Source of the DNA: Pseudomonas sp. LS.1a
Lineage (GTDB): Bacteria > Pseudomonadota > Gammaproteobacteria > Pseudomonadales > Pseudomonadaceae
Assembly: GCF_022533585.1 (NCBI RefSeq)
Contig: NZ_CP092827.1
Location: 1,156,001 to 1,220,000, forward strand
Reading direction: 5' to 3'
Length of the DNA: 64,000 nucleotides
Shown: positions 35,927 to 46,316 of the stretch, one piece after another
Layout of the letters: the number at the start of each line of letters is the position of its first letter
Position numbering within the stretch: the stretch's first letter is position 1
Translations under genes and position numbers: made by a program
Notes under the pieces: model-generated
Databases searched by the model: none
Told to the model about the DNA's origin: nothing
Seen by the model: the letters and a program-made list of their open reading frames with translations, nothing else

Positions 35927-36340
35927 TCATTGAGCGCTGCGCAGGCCTTCCTCACGTACGTCCTGAACGCCCTCGCGGGCATCCTGCACGGCCTTCTGGG
36001 CCTTGGCCGCCTGGGCCTTGCGTTCGGCGAGGCGGGCGTCCCATTCGGCCTGTTCGGCCAGGCGCCTGGCGTCGTCGTATTTCTTGTCATGCATGGCGAT
36101 CTCGGCCTGCTTGAACTTGTCCTGGGCCGCTTTCATTTCCACGGCGGCGAATTCGGTGCCGCCAGCGCTGACGGCGGAGTTCACGGCGGACTGGGTGACG
36201 GCATATTGCTCGGTGGGCGGGTTGCCCGCGCAGCCGGCCAGGGCCAGGCTACTGCCCAAGGCCAGTGCTGCCAGCTTGAACCCGCGCACATGAGTGGATG
36301 AGGGTTTGAAAGTGAGGGTCTTCTTGGTGGTCAGTTCCAT
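35927..36340 (-). CDS. DUF4398 lipoprotein
   Basis: A 137-residue lipoprotein: signal with FKLAALALGSSLALAGC, then a helical, Ala/Glu/Lys-rich domain of the DUF4398 type (QSAVNSAVSAGGTEFAAVEMKAAQDKF ... QAEWDARLAERKAQAAKAQKAVQDA), likely coiled coil. The family commonly sits next to OmpA-like genes, as here. ATG 36340 follows AGGAG at about seven bases (caggagtgatcca). Unknown function; an envelope structural role is inferred. Confidence 0.85.
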   Translation of the reverse strand: MELTTKKTLTFKPSSTHVRGFKLAALALGSSLALAGCAGNPPTEQYAVTQSAVNSAVSAGGTEFAAVEMKAAQDKFKQAEIAMHDKKYDDARRLAEQAEWDARLAERKAQAAKAQKAVQDAREGVQDVREEGLRSAQ

Positions 36341-36524
36341 TGGATCACTCCTGTTCACGACGATGTCCGTAGCAGTCCATCGCTCATTCCCTGACACGTC
36401 CGCGCGCTTCAGCTCAACGGTGCACAACGGCAGGTGTGCAGGGTTTTAGCGTGATGGCTATTGGCTGTGACTGAGGCTTTTTCCGGATAGTTCAGAAAAA
36501 ATCACCCTTAACGGACAACTATTT

Positions 36525-36540
36525 CTGACTAATCGGTCAG
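36525..36540. promoter_or_regulatory. TetR-type palindrome upstream of the DUF4398 gene
   Basis: CTGACTAATCGGTCAG: 5-bp arms around a 6-base centre, in an AT-rich non-coding stretch between divergent or unlinked genes. It has the look of a repressor operator, but nothing links it to a regulator. Confidence 0.35.
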
Positions 36541-36617
36541 TGTGATTCGTCCGGAACTTTTGCGGTGTATAGCGGTATTCCGGGCCCCTACCAGGCCCGG
36601 AAGAATGGGGCGGCGGG

Positions 36618-36962
36618 TTACTTCTCGCTGTCGGCTGCGGGGTTGCTCAGGGCGTGCAGATGCTGCCGCGACAGTGAAAGAAAGCGCGGAGTAGGGCCGA
36701 TGTCCTCGTACAGCGGGTCGCCTTCTTCGTCGGTGGCGATGACCTGGCGGCCCTGCACATAGGGGAAGCTGGCTTCCAGTTCCTCAAGAGCGGCTGCGAC
36801 CAGTTCACCGAGCAGTTCTTCGGCGGTGCGCTTGGGGTACATGTCGATCAGCGCGGCCAGGCGCGCCTCTGACTCCAGGTCCAGGTGCAGGACATGGCCC
36901 GTGGGGCTAAGGGTACCGGCGGCATTCTGTTCCCAATGCCGGGCGAGTTCACGAATTTTCAT
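36618..36962 (-). CDS. Conserved Pseudomonas protein, sometimes annotated as type 1 pili tip component
   Basis: A 114-residue protein opening MKIRELARHWEQNAAG, with LHLDLESEARLAALIDMYPKRTAEELLGELVAAALEELE, a helical pattern that resembles ribbon-helix-helix-like or small regulatory folds, then FPYVQGRQVIATDEEGDPLYEDIGPTPRFL. It has no signal peptide, so the name 'type 1 pili tip component' that I recall for such proteins is not supported here. ATG 36962 follows AGAGG. Function unknown; no operon partner. Confidence 0.75.
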   Translation of the reverse strand: MKIRELARHWEQNAAGTLSPTGHVLHLDLESEARLAALIDMYPKRTAEELLGELVAAALEELEASFPYVQGRQVIATDEEGDPLYEDIGPTPRFLSLSRQHLHALSNPAADSEK

Positions 36963-37095
36963 GATGACCTCTGTTGACGCCTGACAAGGCTGCATTGCAT
37001 GGGAGTCTCGTGCTTTCACTTTAGTTTGCTTTGGCCGATCACGGCTTGCCATCGCCGCCCGGCTGTGGGCACTCTTGGGGCGAATACCGCGCACC

Positions 37096-37185
37096 CCTGT
37101 GGGAGCGGGTTCACCCGCGAACACCGGCGCAGCCGGTGCCAGGCACCGCGCTGGATTCTTCGCGGGTTAACCCGCTCCCACAGGG
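37096..37185. repeat. REP pair (CGCGGG family)
   Basis: CTGTGGGAGCGGGTTCACCCGCG ... CGCGGGTTAACCCGCTCCCACAG with ACCGGCGCAGCCGGT between the halves, upstream of ppc. Confidence 0.9.
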
Positions 37186-37243
37186 GATCGCGTAAAGGCT
37201 TAAAGGAATGCAATGCGCCAGAGCCGCGCCGGAGAGAGGGCCA

Positions 37244-39871
37244 ATGACCGATATCGATGTGCGTTTGCGTGAAGATGTCCATGTGTTGGGTGAGTTGCTC
37301 GGCGAAACTATTCGCCAGCAGCATGGCGAGGCGTTCCTGCAGAAGATCGAAGACATCCGCCACAGTGCCAAGGCTGACCGTCGCGGCGCCGGCGAGCAAC
37401 TGAGCTCGACCCTGGCGGACCTGGCCGAAGAAGACTTGCTACCTGTGGCCAGGGCCTTCAACCAGTTCCTCAACCTGGCCAACATGGCCGAGCAGTACCA
37501 GTTGATCCGCCGCCGCGACGCCGACCAGCCCGAGCCGTTCGAGGCCCGGGTGTTGCCCGAACTGCTGGCGCGCCTGAAGCAGGCCGGGCACGGCAATGAT
37601 GCCCTGGCCCGGCAGCTGGCCAAGCTCGACATCCAGCTGGTGCTCACCGCGCACCCCACCGAGGTGGCCCGCCGTACCCTGATCCAGAAGTACGACGCCA
37701 TCGCCGGCCAGCTGGCTGCCCAGGACCACCGCGACCTGACCCCGGGCGAACGCCAGCAGGTGCGCGAGCGCCTGCGCCGGCTGATCGCCGAGGCCTGGCA
37801 CACCGAGGAAATCCGCCGCACCCGGCCTACGCCGGTGGATGAAGCCAAGTGGGGCTTCGCGGTGATCGAGCATTCGCTGTGGCATGCCATTCCCAGCCAC
37901 TTGCGCAAGGTCGACAAGGCCCTGCTGGAGGCTACCGGCCTGCGCCTGCCGCTGGAAGCGGCGCCGATCCGCTTCGCCTCGTGGATGGGCGGTGACCGTG
38001 ATGGCAACCCCAACGTGACCGCTGCGGTCACCCGCGAAGTCCTGCTGCTGGCGCGCTGGATGGCCGCCGACCTGTTCCTGCGCGACATCGATGCACTGGC
38101 TTCCGAGTTGTCCATGCAGCAGGCCAACGACGCCCTGCGCGAGCGTGTCGGCGACAGCGCCGAACCCTACCGCGCCGTGCTCAAGCAACTGCGTGACCGC
38201 CTGCGGGCGACGCGCGCCTGGGCGCATTCGGCGTTGACCAGCAACCAGCCGGCCAGCGCCGAGGTGCTGGTGGACAACCGTGACCTGATCGCGCCGCTGG
38301 AGCTGTGCTACCAGTCCCTGCACGCCTGCGGCATGGGTGTGATCGCCGAAGGCCCGTTGCTGGACTGCCTGCGCCGCGCGGTGACCTTCGGCCTGTTCCT
38401 GGGGCGCCTGGACGTGCGCCAGGACGCCGCCCGCCACCGTGATGCGCTGAGCGAGATTACCGACTACCTGGGCCTGGGGCGCTATGCCGACTGGGATGAA
38501 GAGCAGCGCATCGAGTTCCTCCAGGCCGAGCTGAAAAACCGCCGGCCACTGCTGCCCGCGCACTTCAGGCCGCAGGCCGATACCGCCGAGGTGCTGGCCA
38601 CCTGCCGGGAAATTGCCGCCGCGCCGGCTGCCTCGCTGGGCTCTTACGTCATCTCCATGGCCGGTGCTGCCTCGGATGTGCTGGCGGTGCAGTTGCTGCT
38701 CAAGGAGGCTGGCCTGACGCGGCCCATGCGCGTGGTGCCACTATTCGAGACCCTGGCCGACCTCGACAACGCCGGCCCGGTGATGCAGCGCCTGCTCGGC
38801 CTGCCAGGCTACCGCGCCAACCTGCGTGGCCCGCAGGAAGTGATGATCGGCTACTCCGACTCGGCCAAGGATGCCGGTACCACGGCAGCGGCCTGGGCGC
38901 AGTACCGGGCCCAGGAAAACCTGGTGCGCATCTGCGCCGAGCACCAGGTCGAGCTGTTGCTGTTCCACGGCCGTGGCGGCACGGTAGGCCGCGGTGGAGG
39001 CCCGGCCCATGCCGCGATCCTGTCGCAGCCACCAGGTTCGGTGGCAGGGCGCTTCCGTACCACCGAGCAGGGCGAAATGATCCGCTTCAAGTTCGGCTTG
39101 CCGGGCATCGCCGAGCAGAACCTCAACCTGTACCTGGCCGCCGTGCTCGAAGCCACCTTGTTGCCACCGCCACCACCGCAGCCGGCCTGGCGCGAGTTGA
39201 TGGACCAACTGGCCGCCGATGGCGTCAAGGCCTATCGCGGTGTGGTGCGGGAGAACCCCGATTTTGTCGAGTACTTCCGCCAGTCGACCCCGGAGCAGGA
39301 ACTGGGGCGCCTGCCGCTGGGCAGCCGCCCGGCCAAGCGCCGCGCCGGTGGCATCGAAAGCCTGCGGGCCATTCCGTGGATCTTCGGCTGGACCCAGACC
39401 CGGCTGATGCTGCCAGCCTGGCTTGGCTGGGAAACGGCATTGAACAATGCCCTGGCCCGTGGCCAGGGTGAACTGCTGGCGCAGATGCGCGAGCAATGGC
39501 CGTTCTTCCGCACCCGCATCGACATGCTGGAGATGGTGCTGGCCAAGGCCGATGCGCAGATCGCCGAGGCCTACGACGAACGTCTAGTGCAACCGCATTT
39601 GTTGCCTTTGGGGGCGCACCTGCGCGACCTATTGTCGCAGTCGTGCCAGGTGGTACTGGGCCTTACCGGGCAGCCGGTGCTACTGGCGCACAGCCCCGAG
39701 ACACTGGAATTCATCAGCCTGCGCAACACCTACCTGGACCCGTTGCACCGTCTGCAGGCCGAGCTGCTGGCCCGCTCGCGCAGCCGCGAAGCCGCTCTGG
39801 ACAGCCCGTTGGAGCAGGCCTTGCTGGTCACTGTAGCGGGTATTGCAGCCGGCCTGCGCAACACCGGCTGA
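37244..39871 (+). CDS. ppc: Phosphoenolpyruvate carboxylase
   Basis: Makes oxaloacetate from PEP and bicarbonate to refill the TCA cycle; 875 residues. Catalytic H137 in [15 protein letters not shown]; second His in [13 protein letters not shown] region's partner [33 protein letters not shown] and the mobile loop follow; C-terminus ends AGLRNTG as in the family. ATG 37244 is preceded by GGAGAGAGGG; the frame extends to 37208 but without a matching site. Confidence 0.97.
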   Translation: MTDIDVRLREDVHVLGELLGETIRQQHGEAFLQKIEDIRHSAKADRRGAGEQLSSTLADLAEEDLLPVARAFNQFLNLANMAEQYQLIRRRDADQPEPFEARVLPELLARLKQAGHGNDALARQLAKLDIQLVLTAHPTEVARRTLIQKYDAIAGQLAAQDHRDLTPGERQQVRERLRRLIAEAWHTEEIRRTRPTPVDEAKWGFAVIEHSLWHAIPSHLRKVDKALLEATGLRLPLEAAPIRFASWMGGDRDGNPNVTAAVTREVLLLARWMAADLFLRDIDALASELSMQQANDALRERVGDSAEPYRAVLKQLRDRLRATRAWAHSALTSNQPASAEVLVDNRDLIAPLELCYQSLHACGMGVIAEGPLLDCLRRAVTFGLFLGRLDVRQDAARHRDALSEITDYLGLGRYADWDEEQRIEFLQAELKNRRPLLPAHFRPQADTAEVLATCREIAAAPAASLGSYVISMAGAASDVLAVQLLLKEAGLTRPMRVVPLFETLADLDNAGPVMQRLLGLPGYRANLRGPQEVMIGYSDSAKDAGTTAAAWAQYRAQENLVRICAEHQVELLLFHGRGGTVGRGGGPAHAAILSQPPGSVAGRFRTTEQGEMIRFKFGLPGIAEQNLNLYLAAVLEATLLPPPPPQPAWRELMDQLAADGVKAYRGVVRENPDFVEYFRQSTPEQELGRLPLGSRPAKRRAGGIESLRAIPWIFGWTQTRLMLPAWLGWETALNNALARGQGELLAQMREQWPFFRTRIDMLEMVLAKADAQIAEAYDERLVQPHLLPLGAHLRDLLSQSCQVVLGLTGQPVLLAHSPETLEFISLRNTYLDPLHRLQAELLARSRSREAALDSPLEQALLVTVAGIAAGLRNTG

Positions 39872-39921
39872 GGGTAGGCCCGAGGCGTCCCGGGCGGGTG
39901 CTGTGCTGGGCATGCCAGTGA

Positions 39922-40779
<858 letters not shown>

Positions 40780-40798
40780 TCCAGCGCCTGACGCACCT

Positions 40799-40831
40799 CG
40801 ACAACGGCCCGCTTGCGGGCCGTTGTCGTTT
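40799..40831 (+). terminator. Hairpin terminator of adk
   Basis: 14-bp perfect stem CGACAACGGCCCGC / GCGGGCCGTTGTCG around TT, then TTTG. The T run is short. Confidence 0.75.
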
Positions 40832-40863
40832 GTGGGACTCGGCATTGCGGCCCTGATGCGGCC

Positions 40864-40951
40864 TCTGTGGGAGCGGGCGTGCCCGCGAAGAATTCAACGC
40901 GGTGGCTGGCACCGGCTGCGCCGGTGTTCGCGGGCACGCCCGCTCCCACAG
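40864..40951. repeat. REP pair (CGCGGG family)
   Basis: CTGTGGGAGCGGGCGTGCCCGCG ... CGCGGGCACGCCCGCTCCCACAG with ACCGGCTGCGCCGGT in the centre, between adk and tsaB. Confidence 0.9.
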
Positions 40952-41068
40952 AGACCGCGCCAGTTCATCATGTAGCGCCTGATGGCCGTACAGCTGCCCC
41001 TTGGGGACACAACGCCGCCGCTGTTCTATACTGCCGCTCTTTTTCATTCGCACCTGGATACCCGTTCG

Positions 41069-41743
41069 ATGACCACCCTGCTGGCCCTGGATACCGCTAC
41101 CGAAGCCTGTTCCGTCGCACTGCTGCATGACGGCAAGGTAACCAGCCATTACGAGGTGATCCCGCGCATGCATGCCCAGAAGCTGCTGCCGATGATCAAG
41201 CAGTTGCTGGCCGACTCCGGCGTAGCGCTGAACGCGCTGGATGCCATCGCCTTTGGCCGTGGCCCGGGCGCGTTCACTGGCGTGCGCATTGCTATCGGCG
41301 TGGTCCAGGGCCTGGCCTTTGCCCTGGAGCGCCCGGTGTTGCCGGTGTCCAACCTGGCCGCACTGGCCCAGGGCGCCCTGCGCGAGGACGGCGTGCAGCA
41401 GGTGGCGGCCGCTATTGATGCGCGCATGGATGAAGTGTATTGGGGCTGCTACCAGGCCGCCGAAGGCGAAATGCGCCTGGTCGGCCAAGAGGCGGTGCTG
41501 CCGCCCGAGCAGGTGGCGCTGCCGGCGGGCAGCAGTGGCGAGTGGTTCGGTGCGGGTACCGGTTGGGGCTATGCCGAGCGCCTGGCGGTGCAGGTGGCGG
41601 CCAGCAATGCCAGCGCCTTGCCCAATGCCCTGGACATCCTCAGCCTGGCCAGGTTTGCCTGGGCACGTGGCGAGGCGATCGTTGCCGAGCAGGCGCAACC
41701 GGTCTACCTGCGCGATAATGTAGCGACACCCAAGAAGCGTTGA
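41069..41743 (+). CDS. tsaB: tRNA threonylcarbamoyladenosine biosynthesis protein TsaB
   Basis: Partner of TsaD in making t6A at position 37 of ANN-decoding tRNAs; 224 residues of the ASKHA fold. Visible: LLALDTATEACSVALLHDG (phosphate loop 1), HAQKLLPMIKQLLADSG, FGRGPGAFTGVRIAIGVVQGLA. ATG 41069 gives the conserved start; the extension back to 40982 is not supported. No other t6A gene is adjacent. Confidence 0.95.
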   Translation: MTTLLALDTATEACSVALLHDGKVTSHYEVIPRMHAQKLLPMIKQLLADSGVALNALDAIAFGRGPGAFTGVRIAIGVVQGLAFALERPVLPVSNLAALAQGALREDGVQQVAAAIDARMDEVYWGCYQAAEGEMRLVGQEAVLPPEQVALPAGSSGEWFGAGTGWGYAERLAVQVAASNASALPNALDILSLARFAWARGEAIVAEQAQPVYLRDNVATPKKR

Positions 41744-41874
41744 GTGTTGTTTGTCGGTTATCACCGATGACACTAAAACCTTTTGCGTGATCTGTGGTCC
41801 AGTTATCACTCGAGCATTAGCGATGGAACCCTGATGCTGCTAAATTGCCATCATCGGTCCTGAGTGCTCATGCC

Positions 41875-42165
41875 ATGCGTATCGACGGTTTCTCACCGCA
41901 GTCCTACCCGATCAAGCGCTCGCCGCGCAAGGCGGCGGTGCGTGACGAGGCCATCGAAGATGCCGAGGTGATCGAGCAGGCCGAACCAGCCCCTCAGGAA
42001 GCCACCGGCCGCCGTCGCAGTGGCGGCCTGCCAGCCCGCCAGCAGGACATGATCTTCCCCCGCGCCCGTGACCGCCGCACTGCTACCGCATTGGCCAGCT
42101 ACCTGAGCACCGCCGGTTTTACCGACTGGGACATGGAAGTAATGGGACTCGACCTGTACATTTAG
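41875..42165 (+). CDS. Small conserved hypothetical protein
   Basis: A 96-residue protein, largely disordered and charged (RDEAIEDAEVIEQAEPAPQEATGRRRSGG) with a short ordered C-terminus (RRTATALASYLSTAGFTDWDMEVMGLDLYI). No family known to me beyond Pseudomonas. ATG 41875 starts MRIDGFSPQSYPIKRS. It ends three bases before the DUF72 gene, so the two are probably co-transcribed. Confidence 0.7.
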   Translation: MRIDGFSPQSYPIKRSPRKAAVRDEAIEDAEVIEQAEPAPQEATGRRRSGGLPARQQDMIFPRARDRRTATALASYLSTAGFTDWDMEVMGLDLYI

Positions 42166-42168
42166 TGG

Positions 42169-43038
42169 ATGAGTTCATCGCCACTGCCTTATTTTCTCGG
42201 TTGCCCGTCCTGGAGCGAAAACGCCTGGCGCGACTACCTGTATCCCGCCGACGCCAACAGCAGTGAGATGCTTGGCTACTACAGCCAGGTATTCAACGCC
42301 GTCGAGGGCAATACCACCTTCTACGCCCGTCCCGCACCCGGCACCATTGCGCGCTGGGCGCAGATCATGCCCGAACACTTCCGCTTCACTGCCAAGTTCC
42401 CCAGGGACATCAGCCATGAAGGCGACCTGCGCGATCAGCTCGAACCGGCCTTTGACTTCACCCGCCTGATGGCCCCGCTGGGCCAGCGTGTAGCACCTTA
42501 CTGGCTGCAGTTGTCGGCCCAGTTCGGCCCCGCACGGCTGGGCGAGCTTTGCCACTTCCTTGACGAGATCGGAGTGCCGGTGGCTGTGGAGGTGCGCAAC
42601 CAGGCCTTCTTCGCCAAGGGTGAAGAAGAGCGCTTGCTCAACCGCCTGCTGCATGAGCGCGGTGTGGAGCGTATCTGCCTCGACCCGCGCGCCTTGTTCA
42701 GCTGCACCTCTCGTGACCCCGCCGTGCTGCATGCGCAGGCGAAGAAGCCCAAGGTACCGCCACGCCCGGCAGCCTTCAGCCAGCAGCCGCAGGTACGCTT
42801 CATCGGCCATCCGCAGCTGGAGGCCAACGAGGCCTTCCTTACCCCCTGGGTAGACAAGGTTGCCACCTGGATCGAGGAAGGCCGCCGCCCCTACATATTC
42901 CTGCACACCTCGGACAACCGCCTGGCCGCGGCGCTGGCCCAGCGCTTTCACCAACGCCTGATGCAGCGCCTGCCGGGCCTTGCCGCGCTGCCGGAATTGC
43001 CGCGCACCCCCGAGGTCGAACAACTAGGGCTACTCTGA
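42169..43038 (+). CDS. DUF72 (YecE-like) TIM-barrel protein
   Basis: A 289-residue protein of the DUF72/YecE family: FLGCPSWSENAWRDYLYP, YYSQVFNAVEGNTTFYARP, HFRFTAKFPRDISHE, and PVAVEVRNQAFFAKGEEERL are the usual family strings. Predicted TIM barrel; function unknown, with no tested enzymatic role that I can cite. It begins three bases after the small hypothetical gene. Confidence 0.88.
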   Translation: MSSSPLPYFLGCPSWSENAWRDYLYPADANSSEMLGYYSQVFNAVEGNTTFYARPAPGTIARWAQIMPEHFRFTAKFPRDISHEGDLRDQLEPAFDFTRLMAPLGQRVAPYWLQLSAQFGPARLGELCHFLDEIGVPVAVEVRNQAFFAKGEEERLLNRLLHERGVERICLDPRALFSCTSRDPAVLHAQAKKPKVPPRPAAFSQQPQVRFIGHPQLEANEAFLTPWVDKVATWIEEGRRPYIFLHTSDNRLAAALAQRFHQRLMQRLPGLAALPELPRTPEVEQLGLL

Positions 43039-43066
43039 CCATTCCCTGACTGCCGGAGGTTGAACC

Positions 43067-43897
43067 ATGGATGTGCAAACCCTGCGAGCCGAAGCCTTCA
43101 AGGCCCTGCACGAGCGCGACAGCGCCTTCGTCATCCCCAACCCATGGGATGCCGGTTCGGCCAAGCTACTGGCCAGCCTGGGCTTCGAGGCGCTGGCCAC
43201 TACCAGTGCAGGCCTGGCTTTCAGCCTGGGTCGGCCGGACGCCGAAGGGGCCTTGAGCCTGGACGATACCTTGGACAACGCCGGTGAGATTGTCGATGCC
43301 ACCCCCTTGCCGGTGGCTGCTGACCTGGAGAACGGCTTTGGCGACCAGCCCGAAGATTGCGCCCAGACCATTCTGCGGGCAGCAGAAGTCGGCTTGGTGG
43401 GTGGCTCTATCGAGGATGCCAGTGGCCGCAGCGATGCACCGATCCATGACTTCGAGCTGGCAGTAGAGCGTGTGCGCGCAGCCGTGCAGGCGGCGCGCAG
43501 CCTGCCGTTCCCGTTCACCCTGTGCGCCCGGGCAGAAAACCTGCTGCACGGGCGCATGGATCTGGACGACACGATCTTGCGTTTGCAGGCCTATGCCGAG
43601 GCCGGTGCCGACGTGCTCTACGCGCCCGGGCTGCGTACTGTCGAGGAAATCCGCGCGGTAGTGCAGGCCGTCGCGCCACGGCCGGTGAATGTGCTGATGG
43701 GCATGGCGGGCGTGCCACTGAGCGTCAACCAGTTGCAGGACCTGGGTGTACGCCGTATCAGCGTCGGCTCATCGCTGGCCCGTGCCGCGTTGGGGGCCTT
43801 CCACCGGGCCGCGCTGGAAATTCGTGATGAGGGCACGTTCGGCTACGGGGAACAGGCACTACCGTTCGCCCAGCTCAACGAGCTGTTCCGCCGCTGA
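43067..43897 (+). CDS. Isocitrate lyase/PEP mutase family protein
   Basis: A 276-residue TIM-barrel enzyme of the ICL/PEPM superfamily. Metal and substrate contacts are visible in AADLENGFGDQPEDC, GGSIEDASGRSD and FTLCARAENLLHG. The KKCGH-type catalytic Cys loop of isocitrate and methylisocitrate lyases is absent, so the reaction probably differs from those lyases; oxaloacetate decarboxylase or a related activity is possible but unproved. GGAGG precedes ATG 43067 (gccggaggttgaacc). It lies behind the DUF72 gene (28-base gap). Confidence 0.82.
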   Translation: MDVQTLRAEAFKALHERDSAFVIPNPWDAGSAKLLASLGFEALATTSAGLAFSLGRPDAEGALSLDDTLDNAGEIVDATPLPVAADLENGFGDQPEDCAQTILRAAEVGLVGGSIEDASGRSDAPIHDFELAVERVRAAVQAARSLPFPFTLCARAENLLHGRMDLDDTILRLQAYAEAGADVLYAPGLRTVEEIRAVVQAVAPRPVNVLMGMAGVPLSVNQLQDLGVRRISVGSSLARAALGAFHRAALEIRDEGTFGYGEQALPFAQLNELFRR

Positions 43898-43899
43898 CC

Positions 43900-44520
43900 T
43901 CAGGCGTGGGCGCGCACGTTGTTCAGCACCACCGGGCGGGCCCAGTGGATGTCGAACTCCAGGTCGTTCTGCTGTTTGGCCAGGGTGGCGTCGTCGAACG
44001 GCTCGGGGGCCGGGTCCAGCAGGTTGGTCTCGAACTCGGCGATCGGCAGGAACAGCGAGCGCGGGGTAGGGCCGGGGCCGGGCTCGGCAATGGGGTGACC
44101 TTGGCTCATCACCACAGGGCGCAGCCAGCTGTTGCTGATATCAAGCTGGCGCTGCTGTTCGATCAGCTCGACTGCGCTGAACGGCTCGGGAGCGGGCGGC
44201 AGCAGGTTGGCTTCGAGTTCTGCCTTGGGCAGGAACAGTGGCTCTGGCGGTGCCACCTCGGTGTCGTGTACCGGGCAGGCACGCTGGGCGTCGATCAGGG
44301 CCAGCGCGCGGGCGCCGCCGATCGGCTCGCCGCTGGCCTCGTCGTACTGCACGAACGACTGGCTGACGCTGTCTGCGGGCTCTTCCTGCTGCTCGGCCAT
44401 GGCCCGGGCAAAGAAATCCTGCCACAGGTGGCTGACGCCCCCGAGTGCCTGGGTGTTGTGCTGACTGTAGTTGCCGACAGGCGACAGGTAGGTCAAGCCG
44501 ATGGGAAGAGTATCTGACAT
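43900..44520 (-). CDS. Hypothetical protein with an internal duplicated motif
   Basis: A 206-residue protein with no signal peptide and no recognised family. Its second half contains two related units: LFLPKAELEANLLPPAPEPF ... LDISNSWLRPVV and LFLPIAEFETNLLDPAPEPF ... FDIHWARPVV, each about 45-50 residues and about 65 apart. Proline- and acid-rich; no catalytic motif. ATG 44520 begins MSDTLPIGLTYLSPVGNYSQ. It lies convergent to the PEP-mutase-family gene (two-base gap) and divergent from rsmJ. Confidence 0.72.
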   Translation of the reverse strand: MSDTLPIGLTYLSPVGNYSQHNTQALGGVSHLWQDFFARAMAEQQEEPADSVSQSFVQYDEASGEPIGGARALALIDAQRACPVHDTEVAPPEPLFLPKAELEANLLPPAPEPFSAVELIEQQRQLDISNSWLRPVVMSQGHPIAEPGPGPTPRSLFLPIAEFETNLLDPAPEPFDDATLAKQQNDLEFDIHWARPVVLNNVRAHA

Positions 44521-44620
44521 GGCAGTCGCGCGCGTTGTGCTCTGGCAGAATAGCGGGATATTGCCTGTATCGGCCGAGGTGGCCGATACATTAAGGGCTG
44601 GGTTCAATTTCTAGGTGTGA

Positions 44621-45400
<780 letters not shown>

Positions 45401-45410
45401 TTTGGCTATG

Positions 45411-45495
45411 CCTGTGCGGGCCTCTTCGCGATGTGGTCTTGAGGCTCGTGCAGTGCCTGTGGGAGCGGGTTTACCCGCGAAGAGGCCCGCACAGG
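45411..45495. repeat. REP pair with a truncated left half
   Basis: The right half is a normal CGCGGG REP (CTGTGGGAGCGGGTTTACCCGCGAAGAGGCCCGCACAGG). The left half CCTGTGCGGGCCTCTTCGCG stops abruptly and lacks the GGGTAAACCCGCTCCCACAGG portion. Confidence 0.8.
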
Positions 45496-45505
45496 CATCC
45501 AGATA

Positions 45506-46147
45506 TCAGGGCTGGAATGCCCGCATGAATACCCCGACCACCTCGCGCACATGCGCCTCGGCCTCATCCCCCTCCAGCGGCCCCGCGCACCCCAGCAGCA
45601 ACCGGTAATCCGGTGCGCCCTTGACCAGGCAGAAGAAGTGTTCCGCCGCACGCAGCGGGTTGTCGATGCGCAGCAGCCCGCGCTCATGCGCCCCGCGCAG
45701 CAATGCTTCCATCCCCGCCAGCACTCGCTTGGGCCCGGCTTCGTAGAAGTACTCGCCAAAACTCGGGTCGAGGCTGCCCTGGGCCATGATCAGGCGGCTG
45801 AGCTTGACCGCTTCATCGCTGCTGATCAGCGCCTGGAAGCCACGGGCAATGGTCAGCAGCACCTCTTCCACTGGCACCCCATCGGGGTACTCGAAAAGCA
45901 GGTCGGGCAACTGGATCTGGCAGGTTGCCATGACCGCTGAGCCGAACAGTGTCTGCTTGTCGGTGAAGTGGCTGTAGACGGTGAGCTTTGAAACACCTGC
46001 CGCCGCAGCGACCGCATCCATGCTGGTGTTGGCGTAGCCAAGACTGAGGAACAGGGCCTTGGCTGCTTCGAGAATCGCCTCTCGTTTGGCCAGGTCCTTG
46101 GGCCGGCCCGGGCCGATGGGTGCGTCGTTGGACATTGTGGTCTGCAT
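45506..46147 (-). CDS. TetR family repressor, likely of the adjacent RND pump
   Basis: A 213-residue regulator: TetR helix-turn-helix REAILEAAKALFLSLGYANTSMDAVAAAAGVSKLTVYSHF (about 22-61), C-terminal helical domain of the type found in efflux repressors. Two starts are possible, ATG 46147 and ATG 46135 (MSNDAP); neither has a strong ribosome site. It faces an RND efflux operon across a 169-base gap that holds a 16-bp palindrome, the standard layout of a local repressor. Inducer unknown. Confidence 0.85.
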   Translation of the reverse strand: MQTTMSNDAPIGPGRPKDLAKREAILEAAKALFLSLGYANTSMDAVAAAAGVSKLTVYSHFTDKQTLFGSAVMATCQIQLPDLLFEYPDGVPVEEVLLTIARGFQALISSDEAVKLSRLIMAQGSLDPSFGEYFYEAGPKRVLAGMEALLRGAHERGLLRIDNPLRAAEHFFCLVKGAPDYRLLLGCAGPLEGDEAEAHVREVVGVFMRAFQP

Positions 46148-46266
46148 CTGGTTGAAGAATCGCCCATCTTAACGGGTCAGGCGCCATTCGGGTGAACCTG
46201 CAAGGCTCAAACCCTGCCCTGCAAAAACCGGCATGCCCCCTTTCCGGCACCGATTGCCTGATTTAA

Positions 46267-46282
46267 TATACTTACCAGTATA
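46267..46282. promoter_or_regulatory. Candidate operator between TetR and RND genes
   Basis: Palindrome TATACTTACCAGTATA (6-bp arms, 4-base centre), 34 bases before the efflux gene start, in a short AT-rich stretch that probably also contains the -10 region. Binding by the divergent TetR is inferred from position. Confidence 0.6.
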
Positions 46283-46316
46283 AATATTCAATGCGCCCTC
46301 CGCGAAAGGATTCATC

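Noticed and set aside
36618..36962. Pilus tip component annotation
   Set aside because: No signal peptide, no pilin-type motif and no pilus genes nearby; the name seems to be an inherited annotation.
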